Notes: generated from the letters alone by a model not told the origin. A stretch of 64,000 nt of DNA from Roseovarius indicus (GCF_008728195.1 NZ_CP031601.1:80736-144735), one strand, 5' to 3'. Counted from the first letter of the stretch, positions 55,740 to 63,973 are shown. Numbers and translations: made by a program.

Positions 55740-56621
55740 GTGCCGGATCACCTCATGCCCGCCATAATCCCGCTCTTGCAGGCCGATGACGCAGTGCGGA
55801 TCGCCCATGTTCGCGCGCCGCGCTGGATCAGCCATCCGGCCGCCGGCGCGGCGCATGACGCGATGCGACTGCTGCTCGAGCGACCGCCATCGCTGCGCCC
55901 ACGCGGTTTGCTGCTTGCCGGTCCCTACCACAACGGCAAGACCATGATCGCCGAACGCTTCGCCATCGAACATCTGCGTACCGCCGACCAGCAAAAGGTG
56001 TGGGTGATCCAGACCCGGGAAGGTGCAGGCCTGTCGCATTTCTATGCCAGCATCCTGTCCGGATTGCGCGCGCCACAAGCCGCGGGCTGGCGCAGCCTGT
56101 CCCGCGCCGGCGATCAGGTCGATCATCTTCTGGAGCGCCTGAAGCCGCGCCTTTTGATCTTCGACGAGTTCCACAGCGCATTGCGCGGGCGGCGCCAGGA
56201 TGTGAAGGCCATCTTCTCGTTCTTGCGGCGGATCGCACGGGTGCATGACATCTCACCAGTCCTTGTCGGCGAAATCGCGATCTACGATGCGGTGCATGAC
56301 ACCGACGAAATGGGCTCACGTTTCGATACGATCCCCATTCCACGATGGCCGTATGACGAGGAATTCGCGACGCTTCTCGACAGCCTGGAAGCCAGTCTGC
56401 CGCTCGCCGACACCTCCGATCTGTCGCGCGAACCCTTGGCGAAGATCATCCATGATCTGTCAGAGGGGCTGATCGGCGAGGTTGTCGAGATCGTCACCCG
56501 TGCCGCAGTGGCGGCAATCTCGCGCGGTGAGGGCCGGATCACGGGCGCAACCCTGTGGGACCTCGGCTATGTGCCTCTCTCGAGGCGCCGTAATTCCGCT
56601 TTGCGTCACGATATGACATGA
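55740..56621 (+). CDS. tniB: TniB-type transposition ATPase
   Basis: A 293-residue AAA+ ATPase from the GTG at 55740 (ATG 55755 is possible). Walker A is GPYHNGKTM (residues about 60-68) and Walker B LLIFDEFHSAL. TniB, like TnsC, selects target DNA and activates the transposase. It is tightly linked to tniA and overlaps tniQ by 4 nt. Confidence 0.9.
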   Translation: MPDHLMPAIIPLLQADDAVRIAHVRAPRWISHPAAGAAHDAMRLLLERPPSLRPRGLLLAGPYHNGKTMIAERFAIEHLRTADQQKVWVIQTREGAGLSHFYASILSGLRAPQAAGWRSLSRAGDQVDHLLERLKPRLLIFDEFHSALRGRRQDVKAIFSFLRRIARVHDISPVLVGEIAIYDAVHDTDEMGSRFDTIPIPRWPYDEEFATLLDSLEASLPLADTSDLSREPLAKIIHDLSEGLIGEVVEIVTRAAVAAISRGEGRITGATLWDLGYVPLSRRRNSALRHDMT

Positions 56622-57628
56622 GGTTTGGGCCGACCGAGATATCCGTCACATCTGCAGAGCGGTATGAAAGTGTGGCGGGAAGCCGTTGGCCAGTGAGCAT
56701 TATGCCCGCACCAGGTGAACTTCTGTCGAGTTGGCTGCACCGCCTCGCCTACGCGAACGGCATACCTCCGCACTATTTTGGCACGCTTCTCGGAGCGCCG
56801 GGTGAGAACTGGTCGGCGCGGCTTGATCGGGCGTTGCCCGATCGCATCCTGCAGTTTCTGCGAGAGCATACCGGCATACCCGTGGAAGACATCGCGGCTC
56901 TGACCATTGCCCCTGACCCTTTGGCTGTGCTGCGTTTGCCCCTGCGGGCATCGCCTCAGCAGAGTTGCGCACCCAGGAGGCAGGTTACCTGGCTGCAGTT
57001 CTGTCCCGCTTGTCTGACGGAAGACGAAACGCCCTATTTTCGCCGAGACTGGCGCCTCGCGACACGCGTTTCTTGCTTTCGCCACGGCTGCCGACTTCGG
57101 GACAGGTGCCCATCCTGCGGACAAGGATTGGCTCCGTTCAGCCAGAAGCGTCTTGTGCCGCATCAGATCTGCGCCTGGTGCGGCGCGGCCCTCTGCAAAC
57201 GCATCCGTCCTGCCACCAATGGGGTTCGGCGTCTTGAGCGTCTGATCGACGATCTGCTTCGTCTGCAGGCATCAGGGCATCGAATGGCAGAGGGGCGATC
57301 ACTCCCGGACCTTCTTGGATCAGCCTGCTTTCAATTTAGTCGACGGCCAATGTCCATCGCGCGCCTCTCTCATCGGGATCGCTATCAGCTGTTTCAGAAA
57401 TTGGCGGAAGGGCGGTCGACGCCGTTCGAAAAGAGAAGAAGTTCCGCGATTATCTATTGGAAACGCGTCGTTCAGGCTGCGCCAGCTTGGAGCGGACTGG
57501 TCACATCTTTCAGCGATGCCGTCCTGCCTCGGCCCAAAGCTGGGCCTTGCTCTACCACCGCTGGCCCGCATTTGGCGGATCTCGTTCAGGCGGCCGCGCG
57601 GCTCGATCAGCAGCGGCAAGCGCTGTAA
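56618..57628 (+). CDS. tniQ: TniQ-family target-selection protein
   Basis: A 336-residue protein with the TniQ N-terminal domain (ELLSSWLHRLAYANG) and two zinc-finger pairs (FCPACLTED...CFRHGCRL, CPSCGQ, CAWCGAALC). TniQ/TnsD proteins guide transposition to particular sites. It ends only 16 nt before the stop of scpB on the other strand, leaving almost no room for a transposon right end. The C-terminus after residue 250 is less family-like. Confidence 0.85.
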   Translation: MRFGPTEISVTSAERYESVAGSRWPVSIMPAPGELLSSWLHRLAYANGIPPHYFGTLLGAPGENWSARLDRALPDRILQFLREHTGIPVEDIAALTIAPDPLAVLRLPLRASPQQSCAPRRQVTWLQFCPACLTEDETPYFRRDWRLATRVSCFRHGCRLRDRCPSCGQGLAPFSQKRLVPHQICAWCGAALCKRIRPATNGVRRLERLIDDLLRLQASGHRMAEGRSLPDLLGSACFQFSRRPMSIARLSHRDRYQLFQKLAEGRSTPFEKRRSSAIIYWKRVVQAAPAWSGLVTSFSDAVLPRPKAGPCSTTAGPHLADLVQAAARLDQQRQAL

Positions 57629-57644
57629 AAATTCCCGGTGAGTT

Positions 57645-58301
57645 TCAGGCGCGCGCGGCCAGCCCGGCATCATTCAGCTGTTCAGCATCTGGCAGGTCGC
57701 GCAAGCTCTCCAGCCCGAAAGCTGCGAGGAACGCGTCTGTGGTCACGAAGGTATAGGGGGCACCACGACGCGGCGCGCGCGGCCCAGTTCCAATCAGACC
57801 CTGCGCATGCAGCCTTCCGATCAGGTCCCGGCTGATCTCTTTGCCAAAGATGTCTTTGAGCCCATCGCGGGTGATCGGCTGGTGGTAGGCGATGGCCGCC
57901 AAAATCGCGACGTCGAACTCGTTCAGGTCCAGCAACTGGTCTCCGACATCCGCTGCGGCGCGGATCGCAGGCGCGTAAACAGGCCGCGTCCGGAACATCC
58001 ACCCCCCTGCGACCATGGCAATCTCGAACGCCCGCCCTTCCAGATCAGCGGCAAGGTCTTCCAACAGCAGATCAACCGAAGTCCCCTGCCCCACTATGCG
58101 CGCCAGATCCTCGCGCGGTACAGGCGAGGCAGAGGCAAACAGCACCGCCTCGATCCGGCGCATCCATTCCCGCCAGCGCAACTCCGGTGGCAGGTCGAGC
58201 AACTCGCGATCAAGCTCAGCTTCTGGTCGATCCTTCGACTTCCTTTCCGGTCGCATGTCCGAACCGCGAAACCGGTTCCCACTTTCGCTGTCCATGCTCA
58301 T
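57645..58301 (-). CDS. scpB: ScpB-like segregation and condensation protein
   Basis: A 218-residue protein with two winged-helix domains (EWMRRIEAVLFASASPVPREDLARIVG, FDVAILAAIAYHQPITRDGLKDIFG, PYTFVTTDAFLAAFGLESL), the pattern of ScpB, which works with ScpA and SMC in chromosome condensation. No scpA is near. It begins 3 nt after the DUF1403 gene. The plasmid copy probably serves plasmid maintenance or is a diverged regulator. Confidence 0.85.
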   Translation of the reverse strand: MSMDSESGNRFRGSDMRPERKSKDRPEAELDRELLDLPPELRWREWMRRIEAVLFASASPVPREDLARIVGQGTSVDLLLEDLAADLEGRAFEIAMVAGGWMFRTRPVYAPAIRAAADVGDQLLDLNEFDVAILAAIAYHQPITRDGLKDIFGKEISRDLIGRLHAQGLIGTGPRAPRRGAPYTFVTTDAFLAAFGLESLRDLPDAEQLNDAGLAARA

Positions 58302-58303
58302 GG

Positions 58304-59188
58304 CTACACCCCGTAGAGCCGGAATGTGTCGCGCCCGGTTAGCTCACGGACCGCGCCGAGATCGACAAGCCGGTCACAGAGCCGCCGCGCCGCGCGGTCC
58401 GGCAAAGGCAGGGCACTGGGCGCCACGGCGTCCTGCGTCAGGAATATTTTCACCGCCGCCCCTGCCCCCTTGGCCCGAAGCTTTGGTGCAACTCCTTTCA
58501 AAAGCGAAGCCCGACGCGCGAGATCGACAGCCAGACGCGCGGCCTCGACCGCGGATGCGGTCACTGCGCGATGACAGGCTAGGCGCAAATCGTCACCCCG
58601 CTTGCGCAGGTCTGTGCGTTTCAAACCCGCGGCCAGCAGCGGCACGACATGATCCCAACCAAGCGCCTGGGCGAGGGCGGCGTCCGCGAGGATCAACGCC
58701 GGGACTTCGGCACGGGGTGCCTCCGTCAGGACAGCATCCAGCGCCATCGCGGCACGGGTCACCGGCGCTCCCTTCCCCGTATCGAGCCATGTAGCAATCT
58801 GGCCCAACTCCAAGATCGGCAAGGCTCGGCCCAGAGCCTTGATCGACACCGGCCGCTCCACCGCGCGACGCCAGGCAAGGTAAGTTTCCCCCGCGGGACC
58901 AGGTAGATCGCCAGGGCGCAGAAGATGAATCGCGTCGCGCAGCTCTGGGGCTCTTTCCGGACGACCAGAAAACCCGGCACATGCCTCGGCCGCTCGCAGC
59001 GCCAGCCGATCCCGCAACAAGGCTTTGGGGACCTCTTCGCGTCCCAACACAAGATGCAGGTGGTTCAGCGCCGCGCCTGATAAAAACGCCACATCTTCAA
59101 AGGCTTCAGGACGTGCCGAGGTGACCCATGCGGGCATCCGGGGTAGAGTGTCTGTGTCGATGGAGTGTTCCGGTCGGGCAAATGTCAT
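58304..59188 (-). CDS. DUF1403-family protein
   Basis: A 294-residue protein. The stretch WVTSARPEAFEDVAFLSGAAL is typical of DUF1403. The rest is Arg/Ala/Leu-rich helices with a possible winged-helix end (LCDRLVDLGAVRELTGRDTFRLYG). DUF1403 genes sit beside scpB on alphaproteobacterial plasmids. Function unknown. It is divergent from the recombinase gene at 59303. Confidence 0.7.
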   Translation of the reverse strand: MTFARPEHSIDTDTLPRMPAWVTSARPEAFEDVAFLSGAALNHLHLVLGREEVPKALLRDRLALRAAEACAGFSGRPERAPELRDAIHLLRPGDLPGPAGETYLAWRRAVERPVSIKALGRALPILELGQIATWLDTGKGAPVTRAAMALDAVLTEAPRAEVPALILADAALAQALGWDHVVPLLAAGLKRTDLRKRGDDLRLACHRAVTASAVEAARLAVDLARRASLLKGVAPKLRAKGAGAAVKIFLTQDAVAPSALPLPDRAARRLCDRLVDLGAVRELTGRDTFRLYGV

Positions 59189-59267
59189 GACTGAAGCCTA
59201 AACCATCGCGGCGCTTTGCTCCAGAAAATAGCACAGAAAACGCCTCGCTCTATCTTTTGCCATGATG

Positions 59268-59290
59268 TCCGATAATCTTGCATTATCGGG
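59268..59290. promoter_or_regulatory. Palindrome overlapping the recombinase promoter
   Basis: CCGATAAT (59269-59276) and ATTATCGG (59282-59289) are perfect 8-bp arms around a 5-bp spacer. TTGCAT (59279-59284) and TATGCT (59302-59307), 17 nt apart, form a plausible -35/-10 pair. Such an arm-spacer-arm site could be a recombinase core site or an operator. Confidence 0.5.
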
Positions 59291-59302
59291 CGTAAAAATG
59301 AT

Positions 59303-60454
59303 ATGCTCGAAAACATGAGCAGTCCTACGAATAACAGCACCAAAATCGAGGATTCCGACGCGTCTGGCGCAGAGATTTCGAGCTCAGCGTCCTATGACTC
59401 GTTGAACGGTGACGAACACGACAAGAGAACCTCTCGGGACCGAGCCTCAATCGCCCTGCCCGCCAATGTGGCCGGCTCCGGCGCACTCGACCGGCTGATC
59501 GATACCGCCCGTGGCTACGCCGAGGCCTCGACAGCCGGGAACACGAACAAGGCCTATGCGGCCGACTGGAAACACTTCAGCCGCTGGTGCCGGTTGAAAG
59601 GCACGGAACCTCTGCCCCCCGCGCCCGAGATGATTGGACTTTATGTGGCTGATCTGGCTGCACCAACCGGGAAGGCCCCTACCCTTTCGGTCTCCACGAT
59701 CGAGCGCCGTCTCTCGGGGCTTGCCTGGAACTACAGACAGCGCGGGTTCACTCTTGATCGCAAGGACCGGCATATCGCCACCGTTCTGGCCGGGATCAAA
59801 CGCAAGCATGCGCGCCCGCCGGTCCAGAAGGAAGCGATCCTGCCTGAGGACATCCAGGCCATGGTGGCCACCCTTTCCTACGATCTCCGCGGGCTCCGAG
59901 ACCGGGCGATCTTGCTTTTGGGCTATGCAGGTGGCCTGCGCCGGTCGGAGGTGGTCTGCCTCGATGTGCATAAGGACGATACACCGGACTCCGGCGGCTG
60001 GGTCGAAGTCTTCGACGGCGGCGCCCTGCTCACCCTCAATGCCAAGACCGGATGGCGCGAGGTTGAGGTCGGGCGTGGCTCAAGCGGCCAGACCTGTCCC
60101 GTCCACGCGCTTGAGCAATGGCTACACTTTGCGAAGATCGACTTTGGGCCGGTCTTCGTGCGCACCTCGCGGGACGGCAAGCGTGCCCTCGAGTCCCGCC
60201 TTTCCGACAAGCACATAGCGCGACTGATCAAGGCAACCGTTATGAAGAGTGGCATCAGATCCGATTTGCCGGAAGCCAAACGGTTGGCAATGTTCTCGGG
60301 GCATTCCTTGCGTGCCGGGCTCGCCTCGTCGGCAGAGGTTGATGAGCGCTATGTTCAAAAGCAACTCGGACATGCGTCGGCCGAGATGACCCGGCGCTAT
60401 CAGCGCAGGCGCGACAGGTTCCGGGTGAACCTGACCAAAGCCGCAGGGCTGTGA
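59303..60454 (+). CDS. Tyrosine site-specific recombinase
   Basis: A 383-residue integrase of the phage-integrase family. A SAM-like core-binding domain (residues 60-170) precedes the catalytic domain, with R213 or R214 in GLRRSEV, H334 and R337 in HSLRAGLA, H357 in QLGHAS and the nucleophile Y366 in RRYQRR. The start is ATG 59303 or ATG 59315; if the predicted promoter is real, the second would be nearly leaderless. On plasmids such enzymes resolve multimers or integrate elements. It is full length. Confidence 0.88.
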   Translation: MLENMSSPTNNSTKIEDSDASGAEISSSASYDSLNGDEHDKRTSRDRASIALPANVAGSGALDRLIDTARGYAEASTAGNTNKAYAADWKHFSRWCRLKGTEPLPPAPEMIGLYVADLAAPTGKAPTLSVSTIERRLSGLAWNYRQRGFTLDRKDRHIATVLAGIKRKHARPPVQKEAILPEDIQAMVATLSYDLRGLRDRAILLLGYAGGLRRSEVVCLDVHKDDTPDSGGWVEVFDGGALLTLNAKTGWREVEVGRGSSGQTCPVHALEQWLHFAKIDFGPVFVRTSRDGKRALESRLSDKHIARLIKATVMKSGIRSDLPEAKRLAMFSGHSLRAGLASSAEVDERYVQKQLGHASAEMTRRYQRRRDRFRVNLTKAAGL

Positions 60455-60490
60455 AGCTCAGGATTCTTGACCCATTGGTGAAGCGCTAAG

Positions 60491-60751
60491 GTGAAATTCC
60501 AGCGCTTCAGTTTCAGCTTACTGCTTCAATTGAAATCGGGAACTAAACGCGACAGCCGCCGCGAAACCGACGACCGCCTGCCCGCCATCGTCGCCGCCAT
60601 CAAGGGCGCGGATCCCGGCATTACGCTCCAGGCGATCTGTGAACGGCTGGAATCTATGCGCGAACGCACACCACGTGGCCGAACGAGATGGCAGCCGTCG
60701 TCAGTCAAGATGCTGTTGGAGCGGGCGGAGAGGCTGGGGCTGCTTGAGTAG
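60491..60751 (+). CDS. Short protein resembling the C-terminus of a serine recombinase, probable remnant
   Basis: An 86-residue frame. The second half (ITLQAICERLESMRERTPRG, then WQPSSVKMLLERAERLGLLE) looks like the C-terminal helix-turn-helix of resolvases; no catalytic domain is present. The first residues are encoded by the 21-bp direct repeat, so the present start is probably not original. Likely a truncated recombinase left by rearrangement. Confidence 0.4.
   Translation: MKFQRFSFSLLLQLKSGTKRDSRRETDDRLPAIVAAIKGADPGITLQAICERLESMRERTPRGRTRWQPSSVKMLLERAERLGLLE
60511..60531 (+). repeat. 21-bp direct repeat, right copy
   Basis: TTTCAGCTTACTGCTTCAATT, 19 of 21 bases identical to 54012-54032. 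Just upstream, GTGAAATTCC and AGTTTCAG echo the end of tniQ (GTAAAAATTCC, AGTTTCAG at 57626-57647). Confidence 0.6.
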
Positions 60752-60755
60752 CCTA

Positions 60756-60800
60756 ACAACCTTGCAAATCCTCCACTACAGGGAAGGATTACAAGGTTGT
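60756..60800. terminator. Long hairpin between convergent genes
   Basis: ACAACCTTGCAAATCCT (60756-60772) pairs with AGGATTACAAGGTTGT (60785-60800) apart from one bulge or mismatch. The loop is 12 nt. It lies between the recombinase remnant and the convergent toxin gene and probably ends transcription from both sides, although no T-run follows. Confidence 0.55.
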
Positions 60801-60829
60801 GGTCAGTTTCAGGCACAGAAGCCGTCCGC

Positions 60830-61225
60830 TCATGCAAAGGGGTTGACGATGCGAAGCTGGCCTTCCACCAGCAGGCCATCTTGCATGTCCTCGCTCCACA
60901 GCGTGGTACACCCCGCAACCAAAGCGCTGGCCACGATCATCGCGTCGTAGATCGAGAAGCCGTAGCGTTCCGCCAAAGCGCGGCCGACGTCATGGGTCTG
61001 CACGGAGAGATCTTCGACGGGACACAAGGCGCGCACGCCTTCGAGAAAGGCCGCTGCTTCCTCCCAACCGAGGCCAGCTTTGCGGCGGCAGTTCACCAGT
61101 GACTCGTTTAGAACCTGAACGCTGATCCGGGGCCCCTGCCCCAGGATGACCTCGGCGCGATCGGCCTTTGGGCCATCGTCGAGCAGGTAAAGAACGACAT
61201 TCGTGTCCGCGAACTCAGCGCTCAT
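60830..61225 (-). CDS. vapC: PIN-domain toxin (VapC-type)
   Basis: A 131-residue PIN ribonuclease with the acidic residues in FADTNVVLYLL, VLNESLVN and FSIYDAMIVASAL, and a final LWSEDMQDG. These coordinate Mg2+ for RNA cleavage. Its ATG overlaps the end of the antitoxin gene by 11 nt, so the two are coupled. As the pair stands next to repABC it is a probable plasmid addiction module. Confidence 0.9.
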   Translation of the reverse strand: MSAEFADTNVVLYLLDDGPKADRAEVILGQGPRISVQVLNESLVNCRRKAGLGWEEAAAFLEGVRALCPVEDLSVQTHDVGRALAERYGFSIYDAMIVASALVAGCTTLWSEDMQDGLLVEGQLRIVNPFA

Positions 61226-61442
61226 GTGCGTCGTCGCGGCTCAGACGTTCTGCTGCGGACAACTTGCCCCGGAAGCGGCGCAGGCCGGTAAGTACCTCAT
61301 CCGCACGAGCAAGGCGACGGACTCTGACCCGACCGTCGTCCTTGACCAGGTCGATCTGATCACCCTCCTTGAGACCAAGCTCTCGGACGAGCTCCGCGGG
61401 CAAACGGACGGCCAGCGAGTTACCCCATTTTGCGACCTGCAT
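61215..61442 (-). CDS. vapB: AbrB/MazE-type antitoxin
   Basis: A 75-residue protein. The N-terminal swapped-hairpin DNA-binding domain reads MQVAKWGNSLAVRLPAEL and LGLKEGDQIDLV. The C-terminus (LRRFRGKLSAAERLSRDD) would bind and block the PIN toxin. The ATG at 61442 follows GGGAGG; a long frame upstream of it is not coding. The operator at 61457-61484 suggests autoregulation. Confidence 0.88.
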   Translation of the reverse strand: MQVAKWGNSLAVRLPAELVRELGLKEGDQIDLVKDDGRVRVRRLARADEVLTGLRRFRGKLSAAERLSRDDAHER

Positions 61443-61456
61443 CGTGACCTCCCATG

Positions 61457-61484
61457 CGGATATACGTCTTGTAATGTATATCCG
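61457..61484 (-). promoter_or_regulatory. Operator of the toxin-antitoxin operon
   Basis: CGGATATAC (61457-61465) and GTATATCCG (61476-61484) are perfect 9-bp inverted arms separated by 10 nt, ending 15 nt upstream of the antitoxin start. The spacing places the arms one helical turn or two apart, as expected for an AbrB/MazE dimer pair. Confidence 0.7.
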
Positions 61485-61650
61485 AAAGGTTCCTAAGACA
61501 AGCCTGCCGCAAACCCTAGCTACTCTTGTGCATGACGCAGCGACTGACACCAAATCTAGAAAGAGCTTGCACGAATCTGATAGCTCGGGCAATAGTCTCG
61601 ATAAATAACGCGCGATCACATAAAAAACGCGCCCACGAATCGAGGCAGAG

Positions 61651-62844
61651 ATGAGCGAAGCTGAGCAGGACCTGGACATTGCCATCGGGCACTACGCAGA
61701 GCTTCTTGCGTCCAATCTTCATGCGCAACGTGCTGCCCACTTCCCTCCCGACGCCAAAAAAGTCATGCGCAGCCTGACCAGCGGCGAGGCGGCCGAGTTG
61801 CTTGGCGTCGATCATACCTACCTTCGCAAGCTTCATCGAGAAGGAAAGATCGCTGACGTCGAAACCACTGCGGGCAGCCACCGGCGATATACCCTCGATG
61901 ATATCTGGGAGATTCGCCACGCTCTTGAGGCAAACGCGAAGAAGCCTGGAACCTACGTTCCGGGGCGTCGTGCCGGTGACGAGCTTCAGATTGTTTCTGT
62001 TGTGAACTTCAAAGGCGGGTCCGGGAAAACGACAACATCCGCTCACCTTGCACAGCGCTTGGCTCTCAAGGGATATCGTGTCCTTGCGATCGATCTGGAC
62101 CCCCAGGCATCCCTTTCCGCGCTGCATGGCATCCAGCCTGAGCTGGACCTGATGGAGGGTGGCACGCTGTATGATGCGGTTCGCTACGATGAACCGGTCC
62201 CGATCTCGGACGTGATCCGCAAGACCTACATCCGTGGTCTTGACCTGATTCCCGGGAACCTCGAGCTCATGGAATTCGAACATGAGACACCGGCAGCCAT
62301 TCAGCGTGGCGGCGCCCGCGCATTCTTTGCCCGTGTGCGCGACGCGCTCGACAGTGTCGAAGCGGACTATGACGTCGTCGTCATCGACTGTCCGCCGCAG
62401 CTTGGTTTTTTAACCATGTCCGCCCTTTCAGCATCTTCAGGGGTGCTTGTTACCGTTCACCCCCAAATGCTCGATCTGATGTCCATGTCGCAGTTTCTGC
62501 GAATGACCGCTGATCTGCTTGGCGTCATCCGGGATGCTGGCGCAAACCTTCGCTTCGACTGGCTGCGCTTTCTGCCGACCCGCTACAAGGTGGGTGATGC
62601 CCCGCAGACCGAGGTCATTGCTTTCATCCGGGGTCTGTTCGGCAGGTCAGTCCTGACCAACCACATGGTTGAGTCTACTGCGATCTCTGATGCAGGGCTG
62701 ACGAAGCAGACGCTCTACGAGGCCGACAAGAAGGACTTCACGCGTCAGACTTTCGATCGTGCAATCGAATCCATGAACGCCGTCAACGACGAGATCGCGG
62801 CGATCATCCAGAACACGTGGGGACGCAATGGCAAGAAAGCCTAA
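61651..62844 (+). CDS. repA: RepA, plasmid partition ATPase of a repABC cassette
   Basis: A 397-residue ParA-type ATPase. An N-terminal MerR-like helix-turn-helix (residues about 43-62, SGEAAELLGVDHTYLRKLHR) is followed by the deviant Walker A KGGSGKTTT (121-129) and the Walker A' strand ALDLDPQAS-like IDLDPQAS. RepA of repABC plasmids moves plasmids apart with RepB and represses the operon. It overlaps repB by 17 nt. It defines the compatibility group, but the group cannot be named by eye. Confidence 0.96.
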   Translation: MSEAEQDLDIAIGHYAELLASNLHAQRAAHFPPDAKKVMRSLTSGEAAELLGVDHTYLRKLHREGKIADVETTAGSHRRYTLDDIWEIRHALEANAKKPGTYVPGRRAGDELQIVSVVNFKGGSGKTTTSAHLAQRLALKGYRVLAIDLDPQASLSALHGIQPELDLMEGGTLYDAVRYDEPVPISDVIRKTYIRGLDLIPGNLELMEFEHETPAAIQRGGARAFFARVRDALDSVEADYDVVVIDCPPQLGFLTMSALSASSGVLVTVHPQMLDLMSMSQFLRMTADLLGVIRDAGANLRFDWLRFLPTRYKVGDAPQTEVIAFIRGLFGRSVLTNHMVESTAISDAGLTKQTLYEADKKDFTRQTFDRAIESMNAVNDEIAAIIQNTWGRNGKKA

Positions 62845-63760
62845 ACTGGGACTGCCACTGCAGACCCTGCGCAACGCGCCCGACGCTCTTGAAGGGCGCA
62901 GGCTGCGCGGCGGCGTTTTCGAAATCGAGCCTGACCAAATCGAAATCACAGGTCGGCTCGATGACAGGCTGCAGATTGAGACTGCGGGCCTCAAGGCGTC
63001 AATTTCCAAGAACGGACAGCGAGTACCAATCCTCGTCCGGCCGCTTGATGGTGATCGCTACAGCCTGATCTATGGCCGTCGTCGACTGGAAGCTTGCAGA
63101 GAACTTGGGATCAAGGTCCGCGCCATTGTCACAGAGATGGAGGGCGATCAGGCACTTCGTGATCAGCTGTTAGAGAACCAAGAGCGGCGGGATCTAAGCT
63201 TCATCGAACGAGCGCTTGTTGCCGCAGCCTTGCTCGACGGTGACCATCTGAGCGCATCCGAACGCACTAACAAGGGTGTCGCCGAGGTTCTCAATCTGAC
63301 CGAGGCAGGAGTGTCGCAGCTGTTAAGCGTGGTCCGCACCGTTGGGGAGGACCTGGTCCTCGCCATCGGTGCCGCTCCGGGCATTGGTCGGCCCAGGTGG
63401 GAAGAGCTCAAGAAGTTGCTGGGGGCTACGGATGCCGATCGCGAACTGCTTGCAGCTTTGGCGGGTGAGGCCAAAACATCCTACCAAGGCGGTATTGACG
63501 AGAAATCCGATCATGCATTTTTGGCCGTCCTCTCTGCTGCAGGGAAGCCCGAACAGACCACATCCTCGTCTCGCCCTCGCGGGCGGCCCGGCACGGTGAT
63601 TCCGGGGGTCGGTGCCGCCACTGTCACGACCGGACGTCGTGGAAAGCAACTCAAGCTCGAGTTGAAGGCCGAGGAGAGCGATTTTGTCAGCTGGCTTGAG
63701 GGCAACGCCCCGCAGCTGATCGCCGAGCTTCACGAGCGCTGGAAGCGTTCGGAAGACTGA
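62828..63760 (+). CDS. repB: RepB, ParB-like centromere-binding protein
   Basis: A 310-residue protein with a ParB nuclease-like domain (about residues 30-130, YSLIYGRRRLEACRELG; LLENQERRDLSFIE) and a KorB-type helix-turn-helix (about residues 145-170, GVAEVLNLTEAGVSQLLS). It binds parS sites and works with RepA. It is co-transcribed with repA and followed by the counter-transcribed RNA region and repC. Confidence 0.95.
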   Translation: MARKPKLGLPLQTLRNAPDALEGRRLRGGVFEIEPDQIEITGRLDDRLQIETAGLKASISKNGQRVPILVRPLDGDRYSLIYGRRRLEACRELGIKVRAIVTEMEGDQALRDQLLENQERRDLSFIERALVAAALLDGDHLSASERTNKGVAEVLNLTEAGVSQLLSVVRTVGEDLVLAIGAAPGIGRPRWEELKKLLGATDADRELLAALAGEAKTSYQGGIDEKSDHAFLAVLSAAGKPEQTTSSSRPRGRPGTVIPGVGAATVTTGRRGKQLKLELKAEESDFVSWLEGNAPQLIAELHERWKRSED

Positions 63761-63798
63761 GGAAGAGCAACAATCAAAAAGGAGGCACGAGACAGGCA

Positions 63799-63888
63799 GA
63801 AAAGAAAAAGGCCCCGAGAAGCAAGCTTCACGAGACCTTTCTTAGGTTTCGCACGGGACCAGCCCGCTACAAAACTTCAGTTTTCGCA
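63799..63888 (-). ncRNA. Counter-transcribed antisense RNA controlling repC
   Basis: On the minus strand TTGCGG (63923-63918) and TACATT (63900-63895), 17 nt apart, make a good promoter. The transcript would start near 63888, form a small hairpin from AAAACT-GA-AGTTTT, and end at a 14-bp stem with a 2-nt loop (63838-63809) followed by a T-rich run. This is the structure of the ctRNA (incompatibility RNA) between repB and repC in repABC plasmids, which blocks repC expression. The start is predicted, not measured. Confidence 0.75.
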
Positions 63889-63894
63889 CCTCTG

Positions 63895-63923
63895 AATGTA
63901 GCGATCTGGCCCCTTTCCCGCAA
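63895..63923 (-). promoter_or_regulatory. Promoter of the counter-transcribed RNA
   Basis: TTGCGG, 17-nt spacer, TACATT on the minus strand. It is the only good sigma-70-like promoter in the repB-repC gap. It overlaps a GC-rich hairpin (TGGCCC...GGGCCA, 63907-63945) that could form in the repC leader. Confidence 0.6.
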
Positions 63924-63973
63924 GCGCAAAGCGATTCGCGGGCCAGGGAAATTTTGCCTTCGTGAATGACATC

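Noticed and set aside
53918..57650. CRISPR-associated transposon because of tniQ
   Set aside because: No cas genes and no CRISPR array are in the window; TniA, TniB and TniQ are of the Tn5053 type.
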